From NCBI GenBank assembly GCA_024195265.1, contig JAJLRJ010000008.1, positions 26,592,932 through 26,656,931 on the forward strand: a stretch of 64,000 nucleotides of DNA. The letters run 5' to 3'. The notes under the pieces were generated by a model. The model made no database searches. It was not told where the DNA came from and saw only the letters and a program-made list of their open reading frames with translations. This stretch comes from Dendrophyllia cribrosa (lineage: Eukaryota; Cnidaria; Anthozoa; Scleractinia; Dendrophylliidae). Below, piece after piece: positions 28,470 to 40,563 of this stretch (position 1 is the first letter of the stretch; the number at the start of each line of letters is the position of its first letter). The translations under genes were made by a program, and so were the position numbers.

Positions 28470-29570
28470 TAGCTTGGTGATTTGTGACATTTGTATTATT
28501 TGCTTGCTAGCTCTCTCCATTCAAGTTGTTAGGGCTGTATTATTCACATTTTTCATTAAAAAATCAAGACCACAGATAAGTTGGGTTGTTTGATTTGATA
28601 TATTTGTTTGTAATAAGCAGGTATTTAGGTAACAAGGGAAAGAGCAGAAACCCCAGAATAAAGGGGCGGGAACAAGGAAATATGGGTGCCAAAACAAGGA
28701 GAAAATGCATTGTAATATGATGGGAAGTGACAGAAAAAACAAACTTGCAATGGAAAATGTGGAGAGAGATGGGAGCTGGAAAGGAAAGGGTGGGGGTGAA
28801 TGGTACAGGGAGTGGGAAGTTCAAATGCATCTGTCCAACCCCACTTGGTAGCAGGAAGTGTCATACTATTGGTCCCAAACATCCTTTGAAATGGCCTGAA
28901 AATCAGCCTCCCTTACGCAACACTGGTTTCACTCTGCAGTTTGAATTTTGTTGACTGATCGATTATGTCACGCAACGTCAAACTTGCAATGATTGAATTT
29001 CAACTTGCAGTCGCCTCAAATGTGCTCAGATAATACCTTTTCTAGAAAAGCAGTTTTTCCTGTTAAAGTAACAGAACGTTTAGTTCAGAAATATATTTGA
29101 AGGCATTATAAATAAGCAAGTGAGAATTCAAATTCATTCTTAGCAAGTTCAATGTTACCGATCTTGTGATCGATTTGAGGACAACAAAAATTTGATCAAG
29201 TGATGAACATTTTTAAAATCGAAACAGTGTAAGAAGCTGGCCAATTTTCAAAGGATGTTCAGGATCAACAGTATGTCAGATTAACAATCCAATGTTTTGC
29301 CTTGTACCTGAGAGGTTCTTCTGCTGAAGGAAGACAGTTTGCGGCTGCAATAATGCTTATGTTTTTACAAACGTTGAAATAGGGAATGGCATACAGTGTT
29401 ATGTGCTTAAACATCCTCAAATTTCTGTATCAGGTTATATATGGACAATGTACTGTAGCCATTTTCTTCATTCATATCAATCCAACCCATAATGGGTATG
29501 CAACCAAACAGCTGTGAATAGGGATGTACATATTTCAACAAAGAAAACTGAAGACATTCTCTGTGATATT
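28470..29570. other. intergenic between MZT2 and the HCFC1R1-like gene, no supported gene
   Basis: The two genes converge here (plus-strand MZT2, minus-strand neighbour). 28560-28960 is purine-rich on the plus strand with overlapping chance frames. I see nothing supportable. Confidence 0.4.
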
Positions 29571-29577
29571 CAAATTT

Positions 29578-29583
29578 TTTATT
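29578..29583 (-). terminator. candidate poly(A) signal of the HCFC1R1-like gene
   Basis: AATAAA on the minus strand, about 180 bases past the stop codon. Confidence 0.4.
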
Positions 29584-29763
29584 CCTTTTTTGAGTGAGAG
29601 TAACGTATAAACAAATAAGTTCAAACAGAAACTTAATACGAGTTCACAACAAATATATTAAACAACTGTCTTAGTCAGATTGTTGAAAAACAAGTATAAT
29701 TTTCATCCTTTTTTCACTAGCACTGTTTGTAGAAACACAACAAAATAAGTTATAAAAATCTTG

Positions 29764-32700
29764 TCATTGCTCCATCTCGTCATTGTCCAAACTAAACATG
29801 CTGCATTCGCCAACAATCTCAACATGATGAACCCTGTCAACAAAAAATTCTCTTATTCATTAACAGTATATAAAACAAAAATAATTTATTGTTACTCCCT
29901 TGTATTATTATAAGTAGGTACATGTAATCAAAATCAAAATTGAAGAAAAACACCAAATTAAGTGATTAATTAACGTAAGAGATAAGTATAGCAAATGCAT
30001 GGAATCAAGGAAGGTGATGAATCCTAAACTATAAGCTGAATTCAAATGGAGGACACAGATAAGGTGAATGGTCTTGAAATGAATTATTTTAAAGAACAGT
30101 TTGGTTTATTAAATTATTAACTTAAGGTTGAATAGTTCTCTATTTTGTCCAAGCTGAGTTCTATTTTCACTGGAAATGTGAACTGGCACTAAATGAACCA
30201 AGAAATACTTATTCTTCACATTTATCATATGACTGTAGCTTAGACTAGTGATTTGTAGTATTGATCAAGTTGCTTATAAACAACTTGTGGAACCTTGTTA
30301 ACTCAGCCATCATTGGGCCACCAAAATCTGGCTGTATTATCGGGGTGGCTGACTATTTACGAGGTTGGTCTCATGTTTGTTTGTATGTTAATTTTCTTCA
30401 GGTTAAAAAAGTGGCCATAATAAAGAGGTGGCTGTATAACGGGCTCGTTGTTAGGCCAGGTTCCACTGTATTTCTTAGGCATTGCTTCTTTAAAAATTTT
30501 GTGTTAATTTACCCTTTGTCTTGAAACTGATCTCCTTCAGGACAGCTTTCCATAATAAGACTGATGCATGAGCTACTGCTACTGCTGTTTGTGCTGCTGC
30601 TGCTACGACGGTCATTTTCATTCTTGTCCTAAAAACATTGAATGGATATGTTTAGCATTAGCCGCTTACAGTGTCACATATATAAAATTGGTTGTGTAGT
30701 GTTGTTTCAGAAAAAATCCATAACCCTCGCACGAAAGGTTTTTTTGGTTTCGACCCTGCATCCACTGGAAATTCCAATCAAGCTTCACACTTTCCCTTAA
30801 AAACTTTGGCTTTTAAGCCCCCCTCCCCTCCCTACTCCCCCTCCTCCCCCCCCCCCCCCACACCTCTTTTATGGAACCACACATTTAATTTAATGCCCAA
30901 GAGTGCCAAATAAAAAAAATATTTAAGAAAAATCCTAAATTTTATTTTGTAAAATATTGAAAAATAAATGGTACCATGCAAAAGTACTGCCAAAGATGTT
31001 TCATTTGAATAGTCACCGTAGGATTTCATAGACAGACTCAAAAGTATGAACAACACTAAATGTCTCCATAATTGACTCTTCATGGGTGTGATCTGTGGTT
31101 AAAATAATCCTTTCTGTTGTCACAAAAACAAAGTATAAAAAATAATACAATCTTGCTTAATTTCTGAAAATATTGTTATAATTACACTGTGGAATATACC
31201 TGGTTATTTGGTTTGCTCTCTGTTGAAAGGCTCAACCGGTCTTCAGGACTTTTCCAGGGAATAACTGCTAGACATGGCTTGCTTCTATGGTAAATCGTTA
31301 GTTAAGAAAACAAGATGAATTGGGTCAATTTTATAAAGAAAGTTTAGATGCCTGCATGCAGTCTAAACCAATTTCAACCTGGCCAACCCAAGTAACTTTA
31401 TTTCAACATTGTTTACTATTTCAACATTGTTTACTATTTCAACATTGTTTTAACTATTTCAACAGACTTTGGCATATAGCATAAACTAAAAAATCATTTA
31501 CCTACCTCCTGCTCATAAGAAGATTTAGAGCTCTTATCAAATCAAGTACTCTCAGGCCAGGTGCAAGTTAGAATTCATTTAAAAAATCGACCTTTTAAAC
31601 CTTGAACATAAAAGTGTTTGTCTGAATAGATAAGAAAAGTGTAAAGAAACGTGAACTTACAACTGCTTAAAGATAGCTTCGGGAATGATTGAGTTAGCCC
31701 GACTTTCATTCATAGCATCTTTTATTTCAGGGTGTACAACAAAAGCTGGCAGGTTGTCTTGCCTGTAAAAAACAGAAACAGTCAAGGAATAAGAAAAACA
31801 AACACAATCATCTGGGTTGATATCTACTGTGAATATCATCAGAGTACATGTTTATGATGCCATGGAAGTTTCACGACAAGGTTTTGCTGATATATATGAT
31901 TAAGCTCCTATACATGTAAATCAACATGTAAATTCTCCTCACTGCTCCCCATTTATCTCTCATAGTACTTGTTGGGAAAAGTTGTTTAAACATTAAATTG
32001 TCTTTGGTGATTATTTCCTTTATTCTCATGACCAAGTTATGTTTGAACATGTAGCGATATTCAAAGGTTAGGAGAAATCAGGGTAAAACCAGGCAGGGGT
32101 GTAGCTACCTGTACGCACGTACGCATGTGCGTACCTGAAAAAGTCGAAAAAAAAAAAAGAAGATTTGGGACTTTCGGGTTGGGGGTGGGGAGGTGAGGGG
32201 TGTTTGAAATTAGTGATTGTGCGTACCTCTGAAGAAATCCTGGCTACGACCCTGCCAGGTATATGTTGTGGGTCAAAATTTGCCTTTGGTTCAAAATTTT
32301 TTGAAGTGGTTCAAAATTTTTTGAACTGGGTCAAAATTTTTTGAACTGGTTTGAAATTTTCAAACTGGTTAGAAATTTTTAAATAATTGGCTCATTCTCA
32401 TTTATTTGTACCTCTGCCTGTAAACTACTGTGTGTAAAATAAACTTGTGACATTAAGGTGTCACACATTTCAGGAAGCACTCAGTTTTGTGATTACGGCT
32501 AAGCACTGATTTTAAATGATTAGCTTTTATATAAGGTAAGGGCCACTGCTTGCCAGTGCTAAAAGTGTACAGTACCGCTCAAAAGTAAATTGACAGTCCC
32601 TCGAGACTCGATGCTCGATTCTTGAAAGTTTCGAGTATCGAGTCTCGAGTCTCGAGTACCGAGTCTCGAGTCTAGAGTATTGAGTCGAGAAATTTAATGA

Positions 32701-35700
32701 CCTTGTCGCTTCACTGATCTCTCGAGAAATTAATTGCACAAACGGGCCACAGTACACTCGATCGAGCTTTGGAAACATTTTGCCGACTCAGAAAATAATT
32801 GCGCTGGATAATCTCCCATAATAAAACAGCTAGTTTTTCTCTCCCAGAAATGTTATCGAGCATCTGTTTGGCCAGATATGAGCGAGATTCAAGCCAGACA
32901 ACAGTCCCGCTCTTAAAACAAGCAAGAATCAAGCAACAAATGTTTTTCTCTAGATGGATCACGCGGATGGATCGATGGAATGCTCGTGAAACCAAACGCG
33001 GCTTATGTTTATTCCCAGCCCGAAGACACTCCAAACTTTCTGTGATGTTTTAGCGTGGTGGAATACTTGGAAATGAAGGCTGAGAGTTTGGAAAAGCTTA
33101 ATCTTAATTTGGTGAGCGAAACTACAAAGAAAACAGAGAATTTGTAGAAGTGCATAGTCTGTTTATATAAATACTTGTGACTTTCACTTGTGCCAGCGTG
33201 TTTTCAGGTTTCAAATTACCGTTTTGACATATGCAAATTCGGTTCACTTTTACCACTTTTCCCAAGAGACCGCCAAGCACTTCTTTTTACCGACAACTAC
33301 AACAAACTTCTTAGGGTTTAATTTTTTTCTCTGCTACCAAACTTTCCCTACCGTCTTTAATTTCGATTATAATTTTTAGTTCCATTTAAGATTTATTTTA
33401 ACAACCATGAAGTGCAAAAATAATTTTACACATGAATTTTGCATGACTGCTGCACTTTGGGTTTAACCCCAGAGCGTCTCTTTAAATTAAAGGGCTATTT
33501 TGACAGATTGGGGTTTGTATAAATGTGTATTTTCACTGAATCGAGTCACTACTTTGGCATAGTTTTACTTGCCAAGACTGACAATCTTTCCTAGCAACAT
33601 TTTGAGATGAAGCGATGTTACTTTATCACACTTTTCTATTTGAATGGCTACCATATCTCCAACTTTGAAGATGTTTTTAGCCTGCTCTTTTTTGGTTATT
33701 TGCTGGACCACCTTTTCGTTGAAGGTAGACTGGTTGGAGACAATCTTGCGTCTTTTTGCTTGCCGCTGATCGTTGAATCGACTCTCTGACTTTTCTTCCT
33801 GGTCTGCTTGGGGGCCTGGTTCTTCTGCATCAGGATGCTGGTTGGCTTCTCTGTGAGCTTTGAAGCTAAACACTGCTTCATATGGACTAGTTTGTATGGC
33901 TCTGTGATGTGTTATGTTCGTGGACAGGTGTAGCTTGCTTCTGTTGTGAAATGGCACCACTTTGTAAAGTCTTTGTTTGCTTCCATGCTTTAATTCTATG
34001 TCATTCTCTTTGGCAAAGTTTTGAACCATTTCATTCTTATCACAGATTATTTGCTTTGGGTACCCATATGTGTTGCAATACACCTTCAGAGTAGCCAGGA
34101 CTTCAGTAGCTTTCTTTCCATGCAGAGGATAAGCAGTGACAAACTTTGTGTGGTGATCATTTACAGACATGGTGTGTGGGGATTTGAACATTTGCATGCA
34201 CAGTTTCTAAAATCCATCAAGTCTTTTTCAGTGAGGCTAATAGGAAACCTTCACTTTGCAGTGAGCTTTTAATAGGCTTAACTCTGTTTGTTATTGATTT
34301 CTGCTCTGAATGAAGCTTGTTTAGGCCAACAAACACATTGATAACTCTCTGACTTATTTCAGAGTAATTTCTGTCAGTTACATGTAGTCATTTTTCTGTT
34401 TTTTGTCTTGGTGAGCTTCAGCTATTTTTAGGTAAAACTGTTCTTTATCCACACAATAATCTTCATTTGCTGCTGCCATTTGGCAAGAACCTAAAATGCC
34501 TTGCACATAAGACAAGCAGAAAGGACATGGGATCTATGAGAGGGGAGAGGGTAAGGTGAGGGGGGTGCACAGAAAGGATATGGGTAGGGAGGGAAATTTG
34601 TCTGCCATTCTTTTCTTACCATTCTTTTTAGACCCCCCTAAAAAAGCCAAGCCCCTATTTTTTTTAACCACACCCCATAAATAAAATCCCTTTTTAGACA
34701 GTTGATAGACAAACCAGTTCAAAAAATTTTGAACCAAAGGTAAATTTTGACCCACAACATATACATGTATCAGTAGTGTGTGCCGGCCTGTGCATGCATA
34801 CCAACAATTTATTGAAAGACCTGTTGGGTATTAGGAGCTGCCTTAGGGGATGGGTGCACCCATATAAAAGTGACAAACTAATAATTATGAGAAATTCCTG
34901 ATTGATGAATTTATTTTTCACCCCTGTGAGGTAATTACTCTTTCTGACAAATAGTTCTCATCATATATCCTAAAGTTATTTTTTGAGGGAAAAAAGGTTC
35001 TACCAAAAAAAATGAATATGAAAACCAACATTTTAGGGTTCAGCAATAAGGAAGTCTTACTCTCTGACTCTGTGTGATTATCTATGAGCATGACACTGCA
35101 ATGTGTATTTTGATTCTCCTCTGTTATTTTATTTTGCTTAATTTTTCATTTCCTCTTTTAAAACTAAAACTTGGTATTCTCAATGCTTTGCTCACCTTTC
35201 TTGTGTGCTCTCAGTGCTATTTTCAAATTCCTCCTCATCATTATCAATTCGACTTTCAGAACTGCCAGCTGCCTGACTTGCAGCATTAAACTGGTCCAGA
35301 AAACTTTGCATAATATTTACAGGGTAATTATGGTCGTTGCTTATTCTTAATTTGTGCATCCTTGCAGCCATTCTTTCCTCTGACAAAAATTGTTTAGTGG
35401 AAGGACCACTTTGGCTAAAACAAAAATGGTAAAAATGTATCTGTTCAGAAGTTACTGACAATGGAAATTATTGGATGACTGTATAAATGAGTAAACTCCC
35501 ACAAACCCACCATCTTTAACTCCAGAGCATGTTGAATCCACCCTATCCTGAACTTAACCCTTTCACTACCAGAGTCAAGACATGAAGTGTAGTTCTAACT
35601 TTTTGAGTCTGTCGACGAAATCCTATGGTGTGACCATTCAAATGGAACCTCTTTGGCAGTACTTTTGCATGGTACCATTTGTTTTTCAACATTTTACAGA

Positions 35701-37935
35701 ATGAAATTTGGGAATTTTCTTGAATTCTGATTTTTGGCACTCTTGGCAGTTAATGGGTTATTAACGTTCCGGTATTCCCATTCTATTTGTGATGGGTGCT
35801 CTATGGAAAAACAGGAAAGAACACTAAAATGATGTGCTAAACAATAGGCACTGAATGCATGCCTAATTACAACTTCCCCTTTGCATGCTTGTATTACCTG
35901 CTTAAACAAAGGAGTGTGTCTGGTCCAACAAAGACACTGTGCTAAATAATATGCAAGCAAAAAGAAAATGGCAGAATAGCGTGTCAAAATGCACATTAAC
36001 CATATTAGGACCACAAAGCCGTGATTTGAGTTATCTATTTTTACTCCTGTTGGTTGCCAAGGGATGCGGATTCCCAGCAAAAGAAACATTATTACTGTTT
36101 AACTTACCCTTCCTCATTATCAGTAACACTACTTTTCCGTTTTGCTCTGCTGGAACAAAATCTGTCATGGCTCCTTCGTGAATAAAATAATGACAAAGTC
36201 AAAATAAAATATCAGTGATGTAATGATTATACAATCTGATAGGCCAATTAGTGGGTTATTTACAGGAAGTCACAACAGGGTCAATTAATTTATGGTCCTA
36301 TTTTCCATTGCAGAACATATACCTACAACAACAACAAAAAACAACTCAAGTGAGGTTACCATAATGATTAAATGGAATAAAATTCTTGGATTTGTACCCA
36401 GGTCTACAACAGTTCAGTACAAACTAGAGTGGGATCTGTACAAGCAAGATTAAATCAGACCAAAAACAAATCTAAAAAAAAAAAAACCACCCACATTCTC
36501 ACTATCCTGTCACCTATTCATGCTCTGCCCAAACTCCCCCCCGCTGCCCACCCCTCTCCTGGACAACTGAAATCAACTTGGCCTAATGATGTACTTTAAC
36601 ATGATACATCGTAAAACAGGAAGTGAACTTCTATGGGCCAAATCCAACTATCTGCCTCACAATTAACAAAAGTGTTTGTCTAAGGTATGTAAATCCAGAT
36701 CTTGCGATCAAAAACTTGACTTTCAGTTCTATTCAAGGAGAAACCAATCTTAGATTACAATCTGGTTTCAGATTGGTATCTGAATCTGGTTTCAGATTGG
36801 TATCTGAATCTGGTTTCAGAATGGTATCTGAATCTGATTTCAGATTGTGCATTCCATTTAGTGAACTAGTTTCAGATCAACAGCATGTGACGGTTCAGAA
36901 CCCACAAACAAACAAAGGACCTTCACAAAGGGGCCTGGGGAAAATGACTTACTTCTATCTGACCAAGGGTCTGTTCATACATGGACAGTAAAATGGGGCT
37001 GACACAGTCACTAAGATCTTCTTTTACCCCTGTTGCCTTTGGAAAAATACTGCATTGTTTAGGTGAGAAGGGGGGCTGATACCCAATGTTACCAAGATCT
37101 TTATTTTGTTTATGGAGATCCCAAAAAACAGGTCTGTAATTTTATTATTATTAATATTAAAAAGCCTTGACTGAGTTACTGTGATGAACCTACTGTAAGC
37201 AAGCCCCCTTAATGATAACCCAAGCTGGTTGCTTACAAGAGGTGGTGACTTGCTAGAGGTCAGACCATATACTACATGTCTCCGTATACTACTTTTAACA
37301 CTTTCCAGTATTCACGAGATAAAAATGGTCATTCATTCCAGTGGATAATTCTTTTTCATAACTTACCTTACATCTGTTTCTCCTTGTGGCATTTCTATAT
37401 TTTTATTGTAAACATTGTCAATTAAAGTTCCAGGGGCTGAAAAATTGGGAAACTGTAAGCCTGATGCTGTTCCGGGATTATTTGAACTCGATCTTGGCAA
37501 AGAGTTAACATGTGAAGGGGGAAATGTTTCACCCTCATTGCTTGGGTTACTGTTTGAATGCAATTGCACATCGTGTGATGGTGTATTCAACACAGGCCGT
37601 AAAGAGAAGAACCTTTCATACTGAATGTTCCTCGACGGTGCTGAACTTGAAGTGCTGGGCTGTTGCAAGTTGGAATGCAGAGTTTGTAATTGTCCCTGTC
37701 GCTGATTTGCCAGATCTAAATTTCTGGACAGTCCGACACCTTCGATTCTTTGTTGTGGTGGTGGAAATTGCGGTCCTCGAAGAGAGTATCTCAGACCATT
37801 TTGATTGCTTCCTAATGTATTGAGATTTCTTGCCGAAGGAATCCTTTGTGTTTCTCTTTGCTGGTTCGTAGTGGAAAATGAATCTTCGTTGTCCCAGGAA
37901 ATAGTTCCATAGGGGATGCTGTTATTGTTGTCCAT
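29764..37935 (-). CDS. HCFC1R1: HCFC1R1 (HPIP)-like protein, 7 exons, 400 aa
   Basis: Exons: 37935-37367, 36149-36108, 35414-35196, 31762-31661, 31284-31200, 30628-30513, 29833-29764. GT-AG introns with exact phase joins give 1203 nt. The middle holds KQFLSEERMA (from residue 211) followed by the tetrapeptide DHNY (231-234), a perfect [DE]HxY HCF-1-binding motif. From memory, human HCFC1R1 carries KQFLSEENMA followed by DHPY at the same spacing, and a later IPEA segment also matches (SIIPEAIF). In vertebrates this small protein binds the beta-propeller of HCF-1 and promotes its export from the nucleus. The 190-residue N-terminus is disordered, Gln/Ser/Pro/Asn-rich and far longer than the human protein (138 aa). 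Exon 6 encodes an eight-serine-rich stretch. The gene is divergent from the Sel1 gene; its 3.4 kb third intron hosts a Ginger-like transposon. Orthology is inferred from short motifs. Confidence 0.72.
30286..30468. mobile_element. AGTGGAACCT-type MITE
   Basis: TGTGGAACCT and AGGTTCCACTG are inverted ends. The interior has GGGCCACC, GGTGGCTGACTATTTAC and related blocks. A similar arrangement (CAGTGGAACAATCC, GTTAATGTGGCC) occurs at 49990-50080. Confidence 0.6.
32094..32254. mobile_element. CAGGGG-type MITE, copy B (161 bp)
   Basis: Ends CAGGGGTGTAGCTACC and TGGCTACGACCCTG, flanked by a CCAGG direct repeat (5 bp). The interior matches copy A at 26271. It ends only nine bases before the Ginger-like element begins. 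Confidence 0.85.
32264..34759. mobile_element. Ginger-like DNA transposon, 2496 bp, with integrase remnant
   Basis: Terminal inverted repeats of at least 48 bp start TGTTGTGGGTCAAAATTT and continue CCTTTGGTTCAAAATTTTT. The left end adds several tandem TTCAAAATTTTTTGAACTGG-like units. Both sides are flanked by TATA (32260-32263, 34760-34763), a 4 bp target duplication. Termini of the TGTNR...YNACA form with 4 bp duplications are, as I recall, the signature of Ginger elements, which carry a retroelement-type integrase. An integrase remnant lies inside on the minus strand. A TCGAGTC-rich minisatellite is at 32605-32690. Confidence 0.75.
33565..34197 (-). pseudogene. integrase (KRBA2-like rve domain) remnant
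   Basis: A 210-codon open stretch retains the first part of a retroviral-type integrase core: NDHHTKFVTAYPL (first catalytic Asp), GYPKQIICDKNE (second Asp), then jumps to VVPFHNRSKLH and TSPYEAVFSF, the region that follows the catalytic Glu. The segment that should hold the Glu is missing, and so is the N-terminal part of the protein. The C-terminal part is charged (QAKRRKIVSNQS, KVGDMVAIQIE). It resembles the integrase of KRAB-A domain-containing protein 2 and related transposons. It lies inside a TIR-bounded element, so it is mobile DNA, not a host gene, and is probably inactive. Confidence 0.7.
35555..35760. mobile_element. piggyBac-like MITE, about 205 bp
   Basis: TTAACCC at the left and ATGGGTTA at the right are inverted ends. 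The inner CACTACCAGAGT / CACTCTTGGCAG are imperfect inverted copies. The layout is that of TTAA-targeting MITEs. Confidence 0.55.
36764..36850. repeat. tandem repeat of about 24 bp units with dyad
   Basis: Roughly three and a half copies of TCTGGTTTCAGATTGGTATC-type units. Each contains the palindrome-like AATCTGGTTTCAGATT. It lies in intron 1 of the HCFC1R1-like gene. Confidence 0.75.
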
Positions 37936-38453
37936 TGCGGAGTTCTGTCAAATATCTCCCCGATTTAGACACGATGTTCCCGAAGAATGGTTGAAATTCT
38001 CATACGTAAAGGCTACGAAATGCGTGTGGTTTGCTTATCGTGCGAAAATAACCAATACTGTAAAGAAAAGGTACCATAATTAACCCGATTTGTCCATATC
38101 TGGGGGTAAAAATCATCCAATTATAACAGCCATAGCAAATCCTTTATATGACCAGCAAGTGAAAATTTCAAATAGTCGCACGCAAAGGAATTTAAATATT
38201 TTAGGGAGGGGTGGGTCGGGTGAAAGTTTCTAAAATGTGGAAAGAGTGCTACAATGACATTCAGAACTGAAAGAAAACTAGCAGATTTAATAAACTTAGA
38301 CGGATAATCTATATTTCACAAAAATAGGTCCATACTTAAATTATAAAATCGATCAATGGACTACCCTTGATTTTGTCCCCACCTAGACCCCGACAAGGTC
38401 AAAATAGTGTCATCGTCATAGTATCGCGGGCTCAGAAGACTTCTAATTCCAAG
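37936..38453. promoter_or_regulatory. bidirectional promoter region
   Basis: This 518 bp region separates two divergent start codons: the HCFC1R1-like gene leftward and the mitochondrial Sel1 gene rightward. No TATA box at the expected place is obvious on either side. The CCAAGATGGCGACC around the right start codon contains an AAGATGGCG YY1-type element overlapping the ATG. Short distance plus lack of TATA suggests a shared housekeeping promoter. Confidence 0.5.
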
Positions 38454-40529
38454 ATGGCGACCAACATGGTGGCTTGCTTTCGTTGTTTGCGTCCGGTTTC
38501 TCAGCTGTGTCGTCCAATCGTTCCAGATGGGACCCGGTATTTTCTTAGAAAACGATGTGTAAGACATTATATGAGCTACAACTCTAGGTTTTTAGGCACA
38601 AAAAGATGTGGTTTGCCTGTGTTGCCAATTTCTCTAAGAAAAGACAGAACAGCATTGGTGGGCACAAGAGAAAACACGTACAGATTTTCAAGTTCAACGA
38701 CTGCCGATAATCCTCCAGAACTCAGTGAGTGATTTTTATACTGGTACCTGATACTTATAGTTATTATGGAATTAAACGTTGAGGAAGTGAAATATAAAGG
38801 AAAATGTATGTACCTTCCAGGCATCCCCCTACCCACCCCACCCCTCCACTCTCCCCCTACCCACCCTCCCTCCCCCCCCACCCTCCCCCTCCACCCACCC
38901 CTCCACTCTCCCCTCTACCCACCCCTCCCCCTCCACTCTCTCGTCCCCGACAAATTAACCCTAAATTTACCCCCCTTAATACAGCTGTTAATAGGACATT
39001 ATGTCAAATCGAAGTAAATTTAGGAGAGATTTTTAAATAACCGGCCGCTTATTTACGTATGTGTATTTATACGTTTTGTAGAACAAAGCATTTAAAATCA
39101 AAAGAAACCATTCATAATCAATGACATGCAAATAAGTGGCTGGGTATTCTACAGTTTAACCTAAATTTGGAGAAATTTATATATCTAGTTACTTACCTGG
39201 CTTAACCATCATGTTTGATGCGCAGGTCCCAGTTTTGACTTGAAACGGTGGGCAGCACTTGTCGGAGACCTTCAATGTGTTTTTTGCCTGACAGTTAATT
39301 GTTGATAATAAGGCTAGACATCTTGTCAAGAGACAATGTACATTTTAGTTACCAGCATTGATTGACCTTTTTTGATGATAACTTAGCAATGACCATCATA
39401 TTATTGTCTGAACAAGCATTTTTTCAAGTGTTCAGAGTACCTTATTGGTACTAATTTTCGTGTCGCTTTAATTTCGCGATTTAAAAAAAATCGCGAACTT
39501 AAAGCGACGCGAAAAAAAATTCCCGCGAACTTTAATGCCGCGAAATTTAATACCCTCCTATATTTCTTGTTTTCTCAATTTAATGAAGAAACACATGTCT
39601 ACGTACATGTATTGTGTATAATGTGTAAAAGCTCTATGGCATGCCTACAGATGATAAACAACAGTTTAACAGTCAAATTTCACTATCTGTGTTACTTTGA
39701 ACCTCTTCATCTGTATCGCTATCGTCATATAGTTTGGTTTTGTTATGAGTTGATGATTTTCAGCAATAAGAAGTGTAAAATAATAAAATTCTCGAAATAA
39801 AATGTTTTTTTTTTTTCATTTTCGCGAAAATTAATTCCCTAAGAAAATAATTTTGCACCCAAATCGCGAAAATAAAGACCCGCGAAATATGCCGACCTTT
39901 TTTTCGCGAAATTAAGTGCCCGCGAAAATTAGTGCCAATAAGGTAGCTCTTACACACCTGTTATAAAAAGTGAATACTAGAGAAGTGATTACAAGCGAGT
40001 ATGAACCCAAACAATTCTTCTTATTGGGCTAAGTTAGATCGGTGAAACCCAAGTGGACGGGGCTAAGTTCGCAAAACACTATCCACTGTCCAGATAAATC
40101 TCCATCCAGGGGATAATTGACAGTTGGATTTGTGAATGCTTATCCACTGGATAGTGATTTATCCATTAGAAAGCATTATCTATACTCTTTGAACAACTGG
40201 GCCAGTTGTATTTTTGGGTGAGCAAGCTCTTACTTAGCTGCCATCTTGGAAATATGAAGCAAAGGAAGATTGGGGAGTACAAAAATTTTAGTGAAGGGAT
40301 TGGATTTCAAATAAAGAGATGCACGAGGGGTGGGTTAGACAGAAAAAAACATGTACCTGTCTGTGTCCCACCCCCACCCCCACCTATCCAACTACCCTAC
40401 TACCATCTCACTTTGTTTTGGGAATCCAAGATGGCACCTTGACACACAAAATTATGCAATATTAATTCCAACACTCTCACCCTTCCCCCCAAAAAAAACA
40501 AACAAAACAAAAACAAAAAGCAAAAAAAA

Positions 40530-40563
<34 letters not shown>

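Noticed and set aside
36623..36991. 122-codon frame with SGFRLVSE repeats
   Set aside because: The repeats come from the 24 bp tandem array in an intron.
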